Source: Defluviitaleaceae bacterium
GTDB lineage: Bacteria > Bacillota > Clostridia > Lachnospirales > WRAX01
NCBI GenBank assembly: GCA_009779935.1
Contig: WRAX01000003.1
Location: forward strand, 1-64,000
DNA: 64,000 nt
Reading direction: 5' to 3'
Part shown: positions 44,942 to 52,842 of the stretch, piece by piece
Layout: each line of letters starts with the position of its first letter
How positions within the stretch are numbered: the first letter of the stretch is position 1
Translations under genes and position numbers: made by a program
The notes under the pieces: generated by a model
The model's input: only the letters and a program-made list of their open reading frames with translations
What the model was told of the DNA's origin: nothing
The model's database searches: none

Positions 44942-45319
44942 CTACCACACCACATTCCCTTCCAAGATAACGCCATCATCTCTGGTAGCTTGTTTTAGGC
45001 TACCTTCTTTTGTTTGGATGCATATGTAAACCAAGTCACTGTCTGCTTTTAAGCTTCGTGCACCTGCCGGCTTAACTTTAACCACACTCCCCTCTTCCAG
45101 TGCAACCGTCTGCCCGTCGATATACAGCACGCCGCTTCCTTTCAGAAAAATAAAGATTTCCTCATTTTCCTTGTGGGTGTGAATAAATGGGCTTGTTTGC
45201 CCTGCATCAATTTTACTTATTGATATTTCGCAACCTGTCAAACCCAGCTGCTCCCTTAAAAATAGCTTACCCTTTACATTAGACAGTGCACCCAATTTAG
45301 CCATGTTAAAATTTTCCAT
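44942..45319 (-). CDS. Cupin-domain protein
   Basis: A 125-residue single cupin. The two cupin motifs are visible: HTHKENEEIFIFLKGSG (metal-binding His-x-His and Glu) near 48-64, and later a short second motif (EEGSVVKVKPAGARSL). Family members bind metals and small ligands; the substrate is unknown. ATG at 45319 has AAGGAGG 9 nt upstream. It is divergent from the HxlR gene and probably its target. Confidence 0.82.
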   Translation of the reverse strand: MENFNMAKLGALSNVKGKLFLREQLGLTGCEISISKIDAGQTSPFIHTHKENEEIFIFLKGSGVLYIDGQTVALEEGSVVKVKPAGARSLKADSDLVYICIQTKEGSLKQATRDDGVILEGNVVW

Positions 45320-45331
45320 AATTTTTCCTCC

Positions 45332-45361
45332 TTGATTTTTATGTGTGCTAATATTATAATA
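45332..45361. promoter_or_regulatory. Divergent promoters of hxlR and the cupin gene sharing a -10 site
   Basis: Plus strand: TTGATT (45332-45337), 17 bp, TATAAT (45355-45360) toward hxlR. Minus strand: TTTACA (45379-45384), 17 bp, TATTAT (45356-45361) toward the cupin gene. The two -10 boxes overlap almost completely, so only one polymerase could occupy the site at a time. Confidence 0.6.
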
Positions 45362-45388
45362 GTTATGTAATAGCAAAATGTAAAGTAG

Positions 45389-45421
45389 GCACTTAAAAGT
45401 GCTGTAATTACCTTTTAGTAA
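45389..45421. promoter_or_regulatory. Candidate HxlR operators
   Basis: Two inverted repeats lie between the promoters and the hxlR gene: GCACTTAAAAGTGC (45389-45402), 6-bp arms with a 2-nt gap, and TTACCTTTTAGTAA (45408-45421), TTAC/GTAA arms. The second has the TTAC-N6-GTAA shape of YodB-type HxlR sites. Their position downstream of the plus-strand start suggests autoregulation. Confidence 0.5.
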
Positions 45422-45441
45422 CCAATGGAGGAAGATGCACC

Positions 45442-45780
45442 ATGACTAAGTTTGAAGAATTTCCAAATTGTCCGGCAGAAATAACATTAATGTTGGTTGG
45501 CGACAAATGGAAAATATTAATAATTCGTGAATTGTTATTTGGCACAAAGCGTTTTGGTGAATTGCGAAAAAGGCTGACCGGCATATCCCAAAAGGTGCTA
45601 ACCCAGCATTTGCGAGCCATGGAGGAAAGCAAACTTGTGCATCGTGAAGTTTTTGCAGAAGTGCCGCCAAGGGTGGAATATTCCCTAACAGACACGGGGC
45701 GCAGCTTGGAGCCCGTGTTTGACGTAATATGCCGCTGGGGCGAAGATTATCGGGAAAAGATGAGGGGGATGAGGCAATGA
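45442..45780 (+). CDS. HxlR-family transcriptional regulator
   Basis: A 112-residue winged-helix DNA-binding protein. It has the family start CPAEITLMLVGDKWKILIIR, then ELLFGTKRFGELRK and a wing, YSLTDTGRSLEPVFDVICRWGED. HxlR proteins often respond to thiol-reactive or aldehyde stress via a conserved Cys; here Cys is seen near residue 10. It lies opposite the cupin gene and its stop overlaps the MoxR gene start (ATGA). Confidence 0.85.
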   Translation: MTKFEEFPNCPAEITLMLVGDKWKILIIRELLFGTKRFGELRKRLTGISQKVLTQHLRAMEESKLVHREVFAEVPPRVEYSLTDTGRSLEPVFDVICRWGEDYREKMRGMRQ

Positions 45781-46502
45781 ACCTAATGTTGGTGGGCATG
45801 CCGGGAATTGGCAAAACGGCTATTGTGGAGAATATTTTTGGGGATGGTCTGGTAAAAATCCTTGTGTCCACTATGTTGGAAGAGGACGTGGGTGGCCTGC
45901 CCTACCGTGAAGGAGCAACGGAGCGGCGCACCCAACCCAAATTTTTGCGGGAATTGGAGGAAAAGGCACGAAACAACCAAAAAGCCTGCCTTTTTTTGGA
46001 TGAATTGGACAAAGCAAGGCAAGAAGTGGCAGACACATTGCTAACCCTTATCCAAAGCCGCAAAATAAACGAATGGGGCTTGCCTGATAACTGTCAAATT
46101 GTAGCGGCGGCTAATCCGCCTGAATTTGGCGGCGGCAACGGGATTAGCGAGCCAATGCAGTCTCGTTTTTCCATTATAAACTGGCTGCCCGATCCCGTAA
46201 AGTGGGCGAATTGGTGCTTAGAAAAATACCCCCATGCGGCGGACATTGCAGATGCAGTGCGAAATGGCCAAATCCCAATTTATGACAGGGTTGGGCAGGG
46301 ACTTGATACACGCACAACCTGCCCCCGCACCCTTGAAATGGCTATTTTGGCGGAAGATTGTCCCTTGGCCAGCCGTGTTGATAAAATCAAGGGTTTGTTA
46401 ACGCCCCAAGCCGCATCCTTTTTCGTGGAACAGTCCGCCGCCGAAAAGCAGGCACGCCAAATAATCAGCCAGCAAAGGCTTGGCCAGGTGCTTCGCTTAT
46501 GA
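45777..46502 (+). CDS. MoxR-type AAA+ ATPase
   Basis: A 241-residue AAA+ ATPase with Walker A GMPGIGKT (residues 7-14), Walker B FLDELDKA (D75-E76) and the sensor region DNCQIVAAANPPEFGG typical of MoxR/BchI proteins. Such ATPases work with VWA-domain partners as chaperones that load or unload metals or ligands. The start ATG overlaps the hxlR stop; an earlier in-frame ATG at 45729 would lie within hxlR. It is short, lacking most of the C-terminal lid. Confidence 0.7.
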   Translation: MNLMLVGMPGIGKTAIVENIFGDGLVKILVSTMLEEDVGGLPYREGATERRTQPKFLRELEEKARNNQKACLFLDELDKARQEVADTLLTLIQSRKINEWGLPDNCQIVAAANPPEFGGGNGISEPMQSRFSIINWLPDPVKWANWCLEKYPHAADIADAVRNGQIPIYDRVGQGLDTRTTCPRTLEMAILAEDCPLASRVDKIKGLLTPQAASFFVEQSAAEKQARQIISQQRLGQVLRL

Positions 46503-47575
46503 TTATTGAGGAAAAACATTTTGACGGGCTTCATCCCGCCCCCGGTTACACGGATTTTCGGCGCATCTACATCTCCCGCTCCTTATCCGACCCGCAAGCC
46601 GGTGTTATGCGCAAACATGCCAGCTGCCACATTTGGTTACAGCACAACCTGCGCAAGCCTGATAATGCAGACTGTAAGCTATGGAGCATCGCTACCGATG
46701 CGGAGATTGCACTTAATCTCTATAACGAAGATGATGAATTTATTATTAACCGCCCCCGAAGCCTGTTAAAAGGTGTGATTACAAAGCAAAACCTGCCCGA
46801 AGGCTTGCCGGATAGTTTGATTTACGCCGAGGAAATTTACGCATGGCTTGCGGCGCAACCCATGGCAAAACAGCTTAATTTCCCCAGCTCCCACGACGAG
46901 GGTGCCAATGACTACGATGATGGCGAAAACCATAACCAAGCCGAGCCAAAAGACCCTTGTGAGCTAATATCCAAAGCCCAAGATTTTTGCCAAAATTTAG
47001 CACAAGCTGTTGCTGATAGGGCACAGGCCGGCACAAGCAGGCAAATGATGGAGGATTTTCAAAAGCATGTGGCAGAACAGCGCAAATTTACCCTTCACGG
47101 GGCTTTGGAAGCAGAACTTGCCGCCTGTTATGCTGTGCAACGCAAACCATCTTACCGCCGACCCAAAAGGCGGGAAAATCCCGATTTTATCCAAAAAGGG
47201 GCAGTTAAAATACGCACCCGCCCCCATATTATCGTATATTGTGACCGCAGTGCCAGCTTTGACCGGCAAAAAACCCAAACTGCCACCGACCGTATAGCAG
47301 AAATTTGCAAAAAATACCGTGCCAATGTGCAGGTGGATGTGTTGTATTTTAATGACCACATTTTGGAAGCAGACCCCGTGCAAGGGGCCAACGGCACCAA
47401 TTATCAAGCCGTGCGGGACAGTATTTGGCATCATAACCCGGAAATTGCCATCGTCATAACCGATGATGATCCTTGCGAACCGTTATCCCCTGTAAGTGCC
47501 CATGTTTTAGTTGTCCCCATAGGCTCGTCCCGCACATTTTTTGCCCAGCGCATAGGCGGCAGTGACGTATTTTAA
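46499..47575 (+). CDS. VWA-like / DUF2201-type metallopeptidase-like protein
   Basis: A 358-residue protein. The C-terminal third (about 225-358) is a von Willebrand A-type fold: MIDAS motif D249-R-S251-A-S253 in VYCDRSASF, with GTNYQAV near 303 and VITDDD near 322. The N-terminal part (about 1-200) resembles the putative metallopeptidase region of DUF2201 proteins but lacks an HExxH I can see. It overlaps the ATPase by ATGA and forms a chaperone-type pair with it. Its end touches the convergent ygiQ gene. Confidence 0.6.
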   Translation: MIIEEKHFDGLHPAPGYTDFRRIYISRSLSDPQAGVMRKHASCHIWLQHNLRKPDNADCKLWSIATDAEIALNLYNEDDEFIINRPRSLLKGVITKQNLPEGLPDSLIYAEEIYAWLAAQPMAKQLNFPSSHDEGANDYDDGENHNQAEPKDPCELISKAQDFCQNLAQAVADRAQAGTSRQMMEDFQKHVAEQRKFTLHGALEAELAACYAVQRKPSYRRPKRRENPDFIQKGAVKIRTRPHIIVYCDRSASFDRQKTQTATDRIAEICKKYRANVQVDVLYFNDHILEADPVQGANGTNYQAVRDSIWHHNPEIAIVITDDDPCEPLSPVSAHVLVVPIGSSRTFFAQRIGGSDVF

Positions 47576-49393
47576 TCACTTTTTAGATCGTTTGGGAGAC
47601 TTGGGGCGCAACAATGCTTTGGGATCGTGCCCGATAAGATCCTTACGCCCTGCACGTATTAGGGCAGCTTTAACAATTTCGTAATTAACAGGCAGGCGAT
47701 ACTGAATCAATGCCCTTTGGGCGGTTTTTTCCCGCTGGCTTTTTGGAACAAAAATTTTTGCCATGGTGCGGGGTTCCAGCCCCGTGTAAAACATACAGGT
47801 GGACAGAGTTCCGGGGGTTGGATAAAAATCCTGCACCTGTTCCGGTTTTGCACCTGCATCCCGCAAATATTCCGCCAACTGTATGGCATCTTCCAAATTA
47901 CAGCCCGGGTGGCTGGAAATTAGATATGGCACAAGATACTGGGCTTTACCCAGTTGCCTATTGGCACGCTCAAATTTTACGGCAAATTTTTTATATAGGT
48001 CAAAACCGGGCTTGCCCATATGGGTCAACGCCTTATCGGAAACATGTTCGGGGGCAACTTTTAGGCGACCGCTAACATGATGCTGGCATAATTCCCGCAA
48101 AAAGTCATCCCCGTCGGGGTCGCCCAACAAATAATCATAACGTATGCCGGAACGCACAAAAACCTTTTTAACCTTAGGTATTTCCCGCAAAGCTCGCAAA
48201 AGTTTCAAATATGGCTTATGGTCAAATTTTAGATTGGGGCAAGGCGTGGGGGCAAGGCATTTGCGTTTGCAAGGCTTTGCATCCTCTTTTTTCCACCTAT
48301 CACAAGGGGGTGCGGAAAAGTTTGCGGTGGGGCCGCCCACATCGTGTATATGCCCCTTAAAAGACGGGTCGTGGGTAAAATTTATTGCCTCGGCAATAAC
48401 TGATTTATGGCTACGCACCTGCACATAACGCCCCTGATGAAAGCTTAAGGCGCAAAAATTGCAGCTGCCAAAACAGCCACGGTTGTTGGTAATGCTAAAC
48501 TTAACTTCCTCTATGGCAGGCACGCCGCCTTGTTTTGCGTACATTGGGTGAAAATCCCGCATATAGGGAAGGGAGTGAACCCTGTCAAGCTCAGATGTGG
48601 TTAGGGGGTCGGCGGGGCGGTTTTGCACCACATATGTGCCGCCATAATCCTCCACCAAGGTTTTTGCCGTTAAAAAGTCTGTATTATCATATTGTGCCAC
48701 AAAACTTTGGGCAAATTGCTTTTTGCCCTCGGATGTGGCATCTTTTATTTGCTTAAATGAAGGCAACAAAACAGGTTCGTATAAAAAGCTGATATCTTTG
48801 GTTTTGAACACCGTACCGTTAATAAATGTGATGTGTTGGGCATCCAGCCCACTTTCCAAGGCTTCTGCAATTTCCACAATTTGCCGTTCGCCCATGCCAT
48901 AAACCAACAAATCAGCAGAAGAATCCAGTAAAATGGATCGCCGCACGGCATTGTCCCAGTAGTCATAATGGGCAAGGCGGCGCAAGCTTGCTTCCAGCCC
49001 GCCGATGATAATTGGCACATCCTTATAAGCTTCACGAATTTTGTTGCAATATACAATTGTGGCACGGTTAGGGCGTTTGCCTGCTTCTCCCCCTGCCGTA
49101 TATGTATCGGTTTTGCGCTTATGCAGGGCAACGCTATAGTGGTTTACCATGGAGTCGATATTACCCCCGGTTACCAAAAAACCCAACTTTGGGCGGCCAA
49201 AACGTGTAAAGTCATCGGTGGTTTTCCAGTTTGGCTGGGGGATTACGGCCACGCTATACCCACGGGATTCCAGCACACGGGCTATGATGGCAGCACCAAA
49301 ACTGGGGTGGTCCACATAGGCATCCCCTGTAACCAGCACAAAATCCACGGGAACATCCTGTGTTTCTTCAATTGTAGTTGGCAAAAATGGCAC
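47576..49393 (-). CDS. ygiQ: YgiQ-family radical SAM protein
   Basis: A 605-residue radical SAM protein with an N-terminal B12-like domain (ends VLVTGDAYVDHPSFG region near 20-40) and the cluster C307-x3-C311-x2-C314 (GCFGSCNFC). A Cys-rich patch (CKRKCLAPTPCPNL) follows. Function of the YgiQ family is not established. GTG at 49393 has GGAAGG 9 nt upstream and fits the family start FLPTT; TTG at 49402 is too close to it. Stop codons of this and the VWA gene abut with no gap. Confidence 0.88.
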   Translation of the reverse strand: MPFLPTTIEETQDVPVDFVLVTGDAYVDHPSFGAAIIARVLESRGYSVAVIPQPNWKTTDDFTRFGRPKLGFLVTGGNIDSMVNHYSVALHKRKTDTYTAGGEAGKRPNRATIVYCNKIREAYKDVPIIIGGLEASLRRLAHYDYWDNAVRRSILLDSSADLLVYGMGERQIVEIAEALESGLDAQHITFINGTVFKTKDISFLYEPVLLPSFKQIKDATSEGKKQFAQSFVAQYDNTDFLTAKTLVEDYGGTYVVQNRPADPLTTSELDRVHSLPYMRDFHPMYAKQGGVPAIEEVKFSITNNRGCFGSCNFCALSFHQGRYVQVRSHKSVIAEAINFTHDPSFKGHIHDVGGPTANFSAPPCDRWKKEDAKPCKRKCLAPTPCPNLKFDHKPYLKLLRALREIPKVKKVFVRSGIRYDYLLGDPDGDDFLRELCQHHVSGRLKVAPEHVSDKALTHMGKPGFDLYKKFAVKFERANRQLGKAQYLVPYLISSHPGCNLEDAIQLAEYLRDAGAKPEQVQDFYPTPGTLSTCMFYTGLEPRTMAKIFVPKSQREKTAQRALIQYRLPVNYEIVKAALIRAGRKDLIGHDPKALLRPKSPKRSKK

Positions 49394-49417
49394 GTCAACC
49401 AACCTTCCGTCATAAAT

Positions 49418-49446
49418 TTGGACTTACTGTAGTAAACTTATAAAAA
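49418..49446 (+). promoter_or_regulatory. Weak promoter of the membrane-protein gene at 49468
   Basis: TTGGAC (49418-49423), a 17-bp spacer and TAAAAA (49441-49446). A small inverted repeat TTACT-GT-AGTAA sits between the boxes. It lies about 22 nt before a TTG start with a GAGGTGG site. Confidence 0.4.
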
Positions 49447-49467
49447 ATAAGTACGAGGTGGATTATA

Positions 49468-49863
49468 TTGGAAAAGAGAGGTTTTAGCATTAAGCGGGAG
49501 CAGGTTTTAGGCGTTGTTTTGGGCGTTATAATCGCCTATGCCATTACTGCCATTGCCTTTATCGCCACGGCATTGGCCATCACATACACCAATTTGTCCG
49601 AAAGTGTGCTGCCTGCCATTGTTATGATAACATGCGTGATAAGCGTGATGTTTGCAGGCTTTGATGCCTCTCGCAAGGCTTCTAAAAACGGCTGGGCTTG
49701 GGGCATGTGTGCAGGGTTAATTTATGCCATTGTTTTTATCACCATCATCGTTATTACCACCGGCGGTTTTGTGTTGGATGTGCGAAAGTTTTTATTGCTT
49801 GGCTTATCGCTGGTAGGCGGCGGTATTGGCGGGGCAATTGGCATTAACTTTAATAAGCGATAA
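49468..49863 (+). CDS. TIGR04086-family membrane protein
   Basis: A 131-residue protein with four predicted membrane helices (about 15-37, 48-68, 75-98 and 105-127) and a Gly-rich last helix (GLSLVGGGIGGAIG). Proteins of this type are found in Firmicutes and have no known role. The start is TTG at 49468 with GAGGTGG 8 nt upstream. It is followed by a clear terminator, so it is a one-gene unit. Confidence 0.65.
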   Translation: MEKRGFSIKREQVLGVVLGVIIAYAITAIAFIATALAITYTNLSESVLPAIVMITCVISVMFAGFDASRKASKNGWAWGMCAGLIYAIVFITIIVITTGGFVLDVRKFLLLGLSLVGGGIGGAIGINFNKR

Positions 49864-49868
49864 AGGCA

Positions 49869-49891
49869 GGGCGGACATTGTCCGCCCTTTT
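49869..49891 (+). terminator. Intrinsic terminator after the gene at 49468
   Basis: An 8-bp stem GGGCGGAC (49869-49876) with GTCCGCCC (49880-49887) and a 3-nt loop ends in TTTT (49888-49891). It lies 5 nt past the stop. On the other strand it may also serve yggS weakly. Confidence 0.85.
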
Positions 49892-49897
49892 CCGTAT

Positions 49898-50554
49898 CTA
49901 CCCAAAAATACCCCGCCCGATGCGCACAATATTCGCACCGCATTCTATTGCGGCTTCATAATCCCCACTCATACCCATGGATAAAAACCTTGCCTGGGCA
50001 ATTTTATTCAAATCTTGGTGCAGTTGCGCCATTTTTTCAAAATAATTGCGCCTTTGGCTCTCGGTTGCATCGGCCGGCCCCATGGTCATCAAACCGTGTA
50101 CGGCGATACTGGGCAGTTGTATTACTTGCTCGGCAAATTCCAGCACCTCTTCTGGCACAATGCCGTGCTTGCTTGCTTCGCCGGCAATATTCACTTCTAT
50201 CAGCACATCTGCCATCGAATCCCGTTGGTTTGCCATGCGGCTTATTTCTTCTGCCAAACGCAAACTGTCTAAACTATGGATAAGTGCGGCTTTGCCCAGT
50301 ACCTGACCCACCTTGTTCCTTTGTAAATGCCCAAGAAAATGCCATACCAAATCTTGTAAATGTGGTTGTTTTGCCACCAAATCCTGCGCCCGATTTTCCC
50401 CCACATGGTGCAAGCCTTGTAAGCCTTGCAAATCCACCAAATCAACGGACTTGGTAACAACAATCAAAATAATATCAGAAGCCGCCCGTCCCGATTTTGC
50501 CGCTGATTTGGCAATATTATCATTTACACGTTTCAGATTGTCGGAAACATTCAT
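49898..50554 (-). CDS. yggS: YggS-family PLP-binding protein
   Basis: A PLP homeostasis protein of 218 residues. The PLP-binding Lys35 lies in IVVTKSVD, followed by HVGENRAQDLVAK near 57, WHFLGHLQRNK near 80, GLMTMGP near 155, and SMGMSGDYEAAIECG near 190, all diagnostic. ATG at 50554 has GAGG 9 nt upstream. It lies just after the amidase gene on the same strand, and the gap is 5 nt. Confidence 0.94.
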   Translation of the reverse strand: MNVSDNLKRVNDNIAKSAAKSGRAASDIILIVVTKSVDLVDLQGLQGLHHVGENRAQDLVAKQPHLQDLVWHFLGHLQRNKVGQVLGKAALIHSLDSLRLAEEISRMANQRDSMADVLIEVNIAGEASKHGIVPEEVLEFAEQVIQLPSIAVHGLMTMGPADATESQRRNYFEKMAQLHQDLNKIAQARFLSMGMSGDYEAAIECGANIVRIGRGIFG

Positions 50555-50559
50555 CGCTG

Positions 50560-52716
50560 CTACCTCGCCGGTGTCCAAATATTCACAACTTCGTAGATGG
50601 ACCGCACAATGGTTACGGCCGCCAGCTGTCGGAAATTATCACAGGCAAAAAGCTCGCCGCCACGGGGGGTGTCAATAAACTCCAATTCCAACAAAGCCGC
50701 AGGTATGCGGGTGGAATTTAGCACCTGTATACGTGGGCGGTGGCGCACACCTCTATCCACAGATTCAAAGGCTTCCACCATATTAGCTTGGAAAATTTCC
50801 GCAAGATGGCGGGAATTAAAGTCGGCAGGCTCGTCATCATGTATGGTGTATAGGGTTTCTGTACCGGTCGCTACACGGTTTGCGGCATTTACATGTACAG
50901 ATATAAAGATATCCGCAACATCGTTGGCGGTGGCGGCACGGTGGGCGTTTACCACGGTAATATCACTGTCACGGGTCATATAAACCTGCACAAACCCGTC
51001 TGCCCGCAAAATTTCCGCCACCCGCAGGGAAATATCCAGTACCACATTGGCTTCCCGCATGCCATGGTGTACTGCGCCGGGGTCTTGCCCGCCGTGCCCC
51101 GGGTCCAACATCACCACAAAGGGGTGGATATCACGCGGGTTAACGTGGCGGATGAAAAAGCTGTCAGCATCATAAGTCAGCGTAAAGGCACGTATGCTGT
51201 TGGTGTGGAAAATTAGGCGGGTTTGCCCGTTTTCGGTTGTAATTTCCACGCTGTTTAGCGCACCACGGCGCACCATATATGTACCATATCCAAAAAAGCT
51301 TGAAAAATCCCCGGGAAGGATAAATGTGTAGCGACCTCGCAAATAATCATCCACACGCTGTATTTGGCTCATATCAAGCCCGGCGGGACGGCGCAAGCCA
51401 ACTGTGCCCGTCTCCTCTTGAAAGTAGATATTGCGATATGTAGGGTCTGTTAGTATAATTTCCACGGTGGCGGCATAGTAATCCCGTTTAACATTAAAGG
51501 ACACATTTTGTGATAAATCCACCACCACACGGGCTGTGTGGGGGTCAAATTGCCCAAGGCGCACAGCATTTGCAAGTACGCCGCCGCCGATTTCGCCAAA
51601 GGCCATCATGCGGGCATTTGGCAGGTCTATTACCATGCGTGGGGGGTTATCCAAAAAGAAAATATCGGTTTGGGGCAACACGCTGCCGCTGATGGTGATG
51701 GTTTCTGTGCCGTTTTGGGAATAGGAGGAGGTAAACGCCACATCCAAAATCTCCTTAGGCTCAAAGGTGACAACTACGTGGCGGCGGTCCTGTGACAGTG
51801 CCACACGATACACCACCGGGGCAGTTAAATCAAAAACCACACGGGCAACAGAATGGCCGTGGATATAATTTTGACCTGTGCGCACAAGCCCCAAAAATTC
51901 GTTATTAATACCATGGGTGCTTGGGGCGAAGTTGGCACGCCCGTTCAAAATATCCACCCGCAGGCGACCATCTTGGTGCATATACCAATCCACCCCTGTA
52001 ATGCGCCCAGCGGCAGTGATTGTAAATTGGTTGTGGTGCTCGTTCCAGGTAATGGAATTTACATTGGTTAAGGCATTGCTTTCCATGGCAATGGGCCGGG
52101 AATTGTCAATGGACAGATAGGCCAAATTAGGTCTTTTCTCCCCCTCTTCCTCAGGTTCCGCCATAAGCTCCATGTCATCGTAGTGTGTATCTTCTATTTC
52201 CTCTTCTTCCTCGGTGGAAGGATGCTCGTCCTCCATACTATCATTGCCATTATATGTCAAAAAAACTGTGCTGGTTGCATTGTCCCAGCCCACATCAAAG
52301 CCCAAAGCCCCCGCCACAAAGGACAAGGGTACCATGGTACGGTCGTTTATAATTTGCGGGGCAACATCCATAGTAAGCATGGCGTCGTCCATCCTAAATT
52401 GATGGTCACCCACATGCATTATAATCAGACTTTGCGGATGGTTGATAATAATGCGCTGTTGCTCGGGTTGAAAATCCACCACAGCATCTAACTGCTCAAA
52501 AACATGGCGCACGGGCACAAATGTGCGGTTATCAAGGATAAAGGATGGTGCGTCAGCTTCCGGCAGCGGCCGCCCATCCAGCACCAAATTTACCACCCTT
52601 GCACCACTTGCAAGGGTACCGGCATAAGCCCCCTGCCCCATTAAAACAACAAAACACAAAAATGTGACAGAATATATTAACAATTTTGTAACATTTTTAA
52701 TAAGCTTGTGTGTCAC
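50560..52716 (-). CDS. Secreted N-acetylmuramoyl-L-alanine amidase with AMIN domains
   Basis: A zinc amidase of 718 residues that cuts peptidoglycan outside the cell. Order: signal peptide (about 10-33), a copper-amine-oxidase N1-like domain (about 40-160), an acidic linker (about 160-195), two AMIN-like domains (about 200-305 and 325-430), and an Amidase_3 domain (about 530-718). Zinc ligands H541 (DPGHGG), E555 (MREANV) and H608 (SVHVNA) and the catalytic Glu E677 (LLELEF) are all present. GTG at 52716 has GGGGG 8 nt upstream; ATG at 52737 is an alternative. It has its own promoter. Confidence 0.92.
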   Translation of the reverse strand: MTHKLIKNVTKLLIYSVTFLCFVVLMGQGAYAGTLASGARVVNLVLDGRPLPEADAPSFILDNRTFVPVRHVFEQLDAVVDFQPEQQRIIINHPQSLIIMHVGDHQFRMDDAMLTMDVAPQIINDRTMVPLSFVAGALGFDVGWDNATSTVFLTYNGNDSMEDEHPSTEEEEEIEDTHYDDMELMAEPEEEGEKRPNLAYLSIDNSRPIAMESNALTNVNSITWNEHHNQFTITAAGRITGVDWYMHQDGRLRVDILNGRANFAPSTHGINNEFLGLVRTGQNYIHGHSVARVVFDLTAPVVYRVALSQDRRHVVVTFEPKEILDVAFTSSYSQNGTETITISGSVLPQTDIFFLDNPPRMVIDLPNARMMAFGEIGGGVLANAVRLGQFDPHTARVVVDLSQNVSFNVKRDYYAATVEIILTDPTYRNIYFQEETGTVGLRRPAGLDMSQIQRVDDYLRGRYTFILPGDFSSFFGYGTYMVRRGALNSVEITTENGQTRLIFHTNSIRAFTLTYDADSFFIRHVNPRDIHPFVVMLDPGHGGQDPGAVHHGMREANVVLDISLRVAEILRADGFVQVYMTRDSDITVVNAHRAATANDVADIFISVHVNAANRVATGTETLYTIHDDEPADFNSRHLAEIFQANMVEAFESVDRGVRHRPRIQVLNSTRIPAALLELEFIDTPRGGELFACDNFRQLAAVTIVRSIYEVVNIWTPAR

Positions 52717-52752
52717 AGCAAATCCCCCTATAATCATGTTATTACGACATTA

Positions 52753-52781
52753 ATTGTAACACAAAAAAACACATTTTGCAA
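52753..52781 (-). promoter_or_regulatory. Sigma-A promoter of the amidase gene
   Basis: TTGCAA (52776-52781), a 17-bp spacer ending TGT (extended -10), and TACAAT (52753-52758) on the minus strand, 37 nt before the GTG start. It lies in the gap after the S41 gene, so the amidase is not only read from upstream. Confidence 0.7.
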
Positions 52782-52825
52782 TATGCTGTCGCCATGTTAT
52801 AGAATTGTAATAATTGCCACATGAC

Positions 52826-52840
52826 CGGGGCAAGCCCCCG
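52826..52840. repeat. GC-rich hairpin after the first S41 gene
   Basis: CGGGGCAAGCCCCCG is a compact palindrome identical over 15 bp to one at 28714-28728. It lies three bases beyond the S41 stop codon and could end or stabilise the transcript. Confidence 0.55.
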
Positions 52841-52842
52841 CC

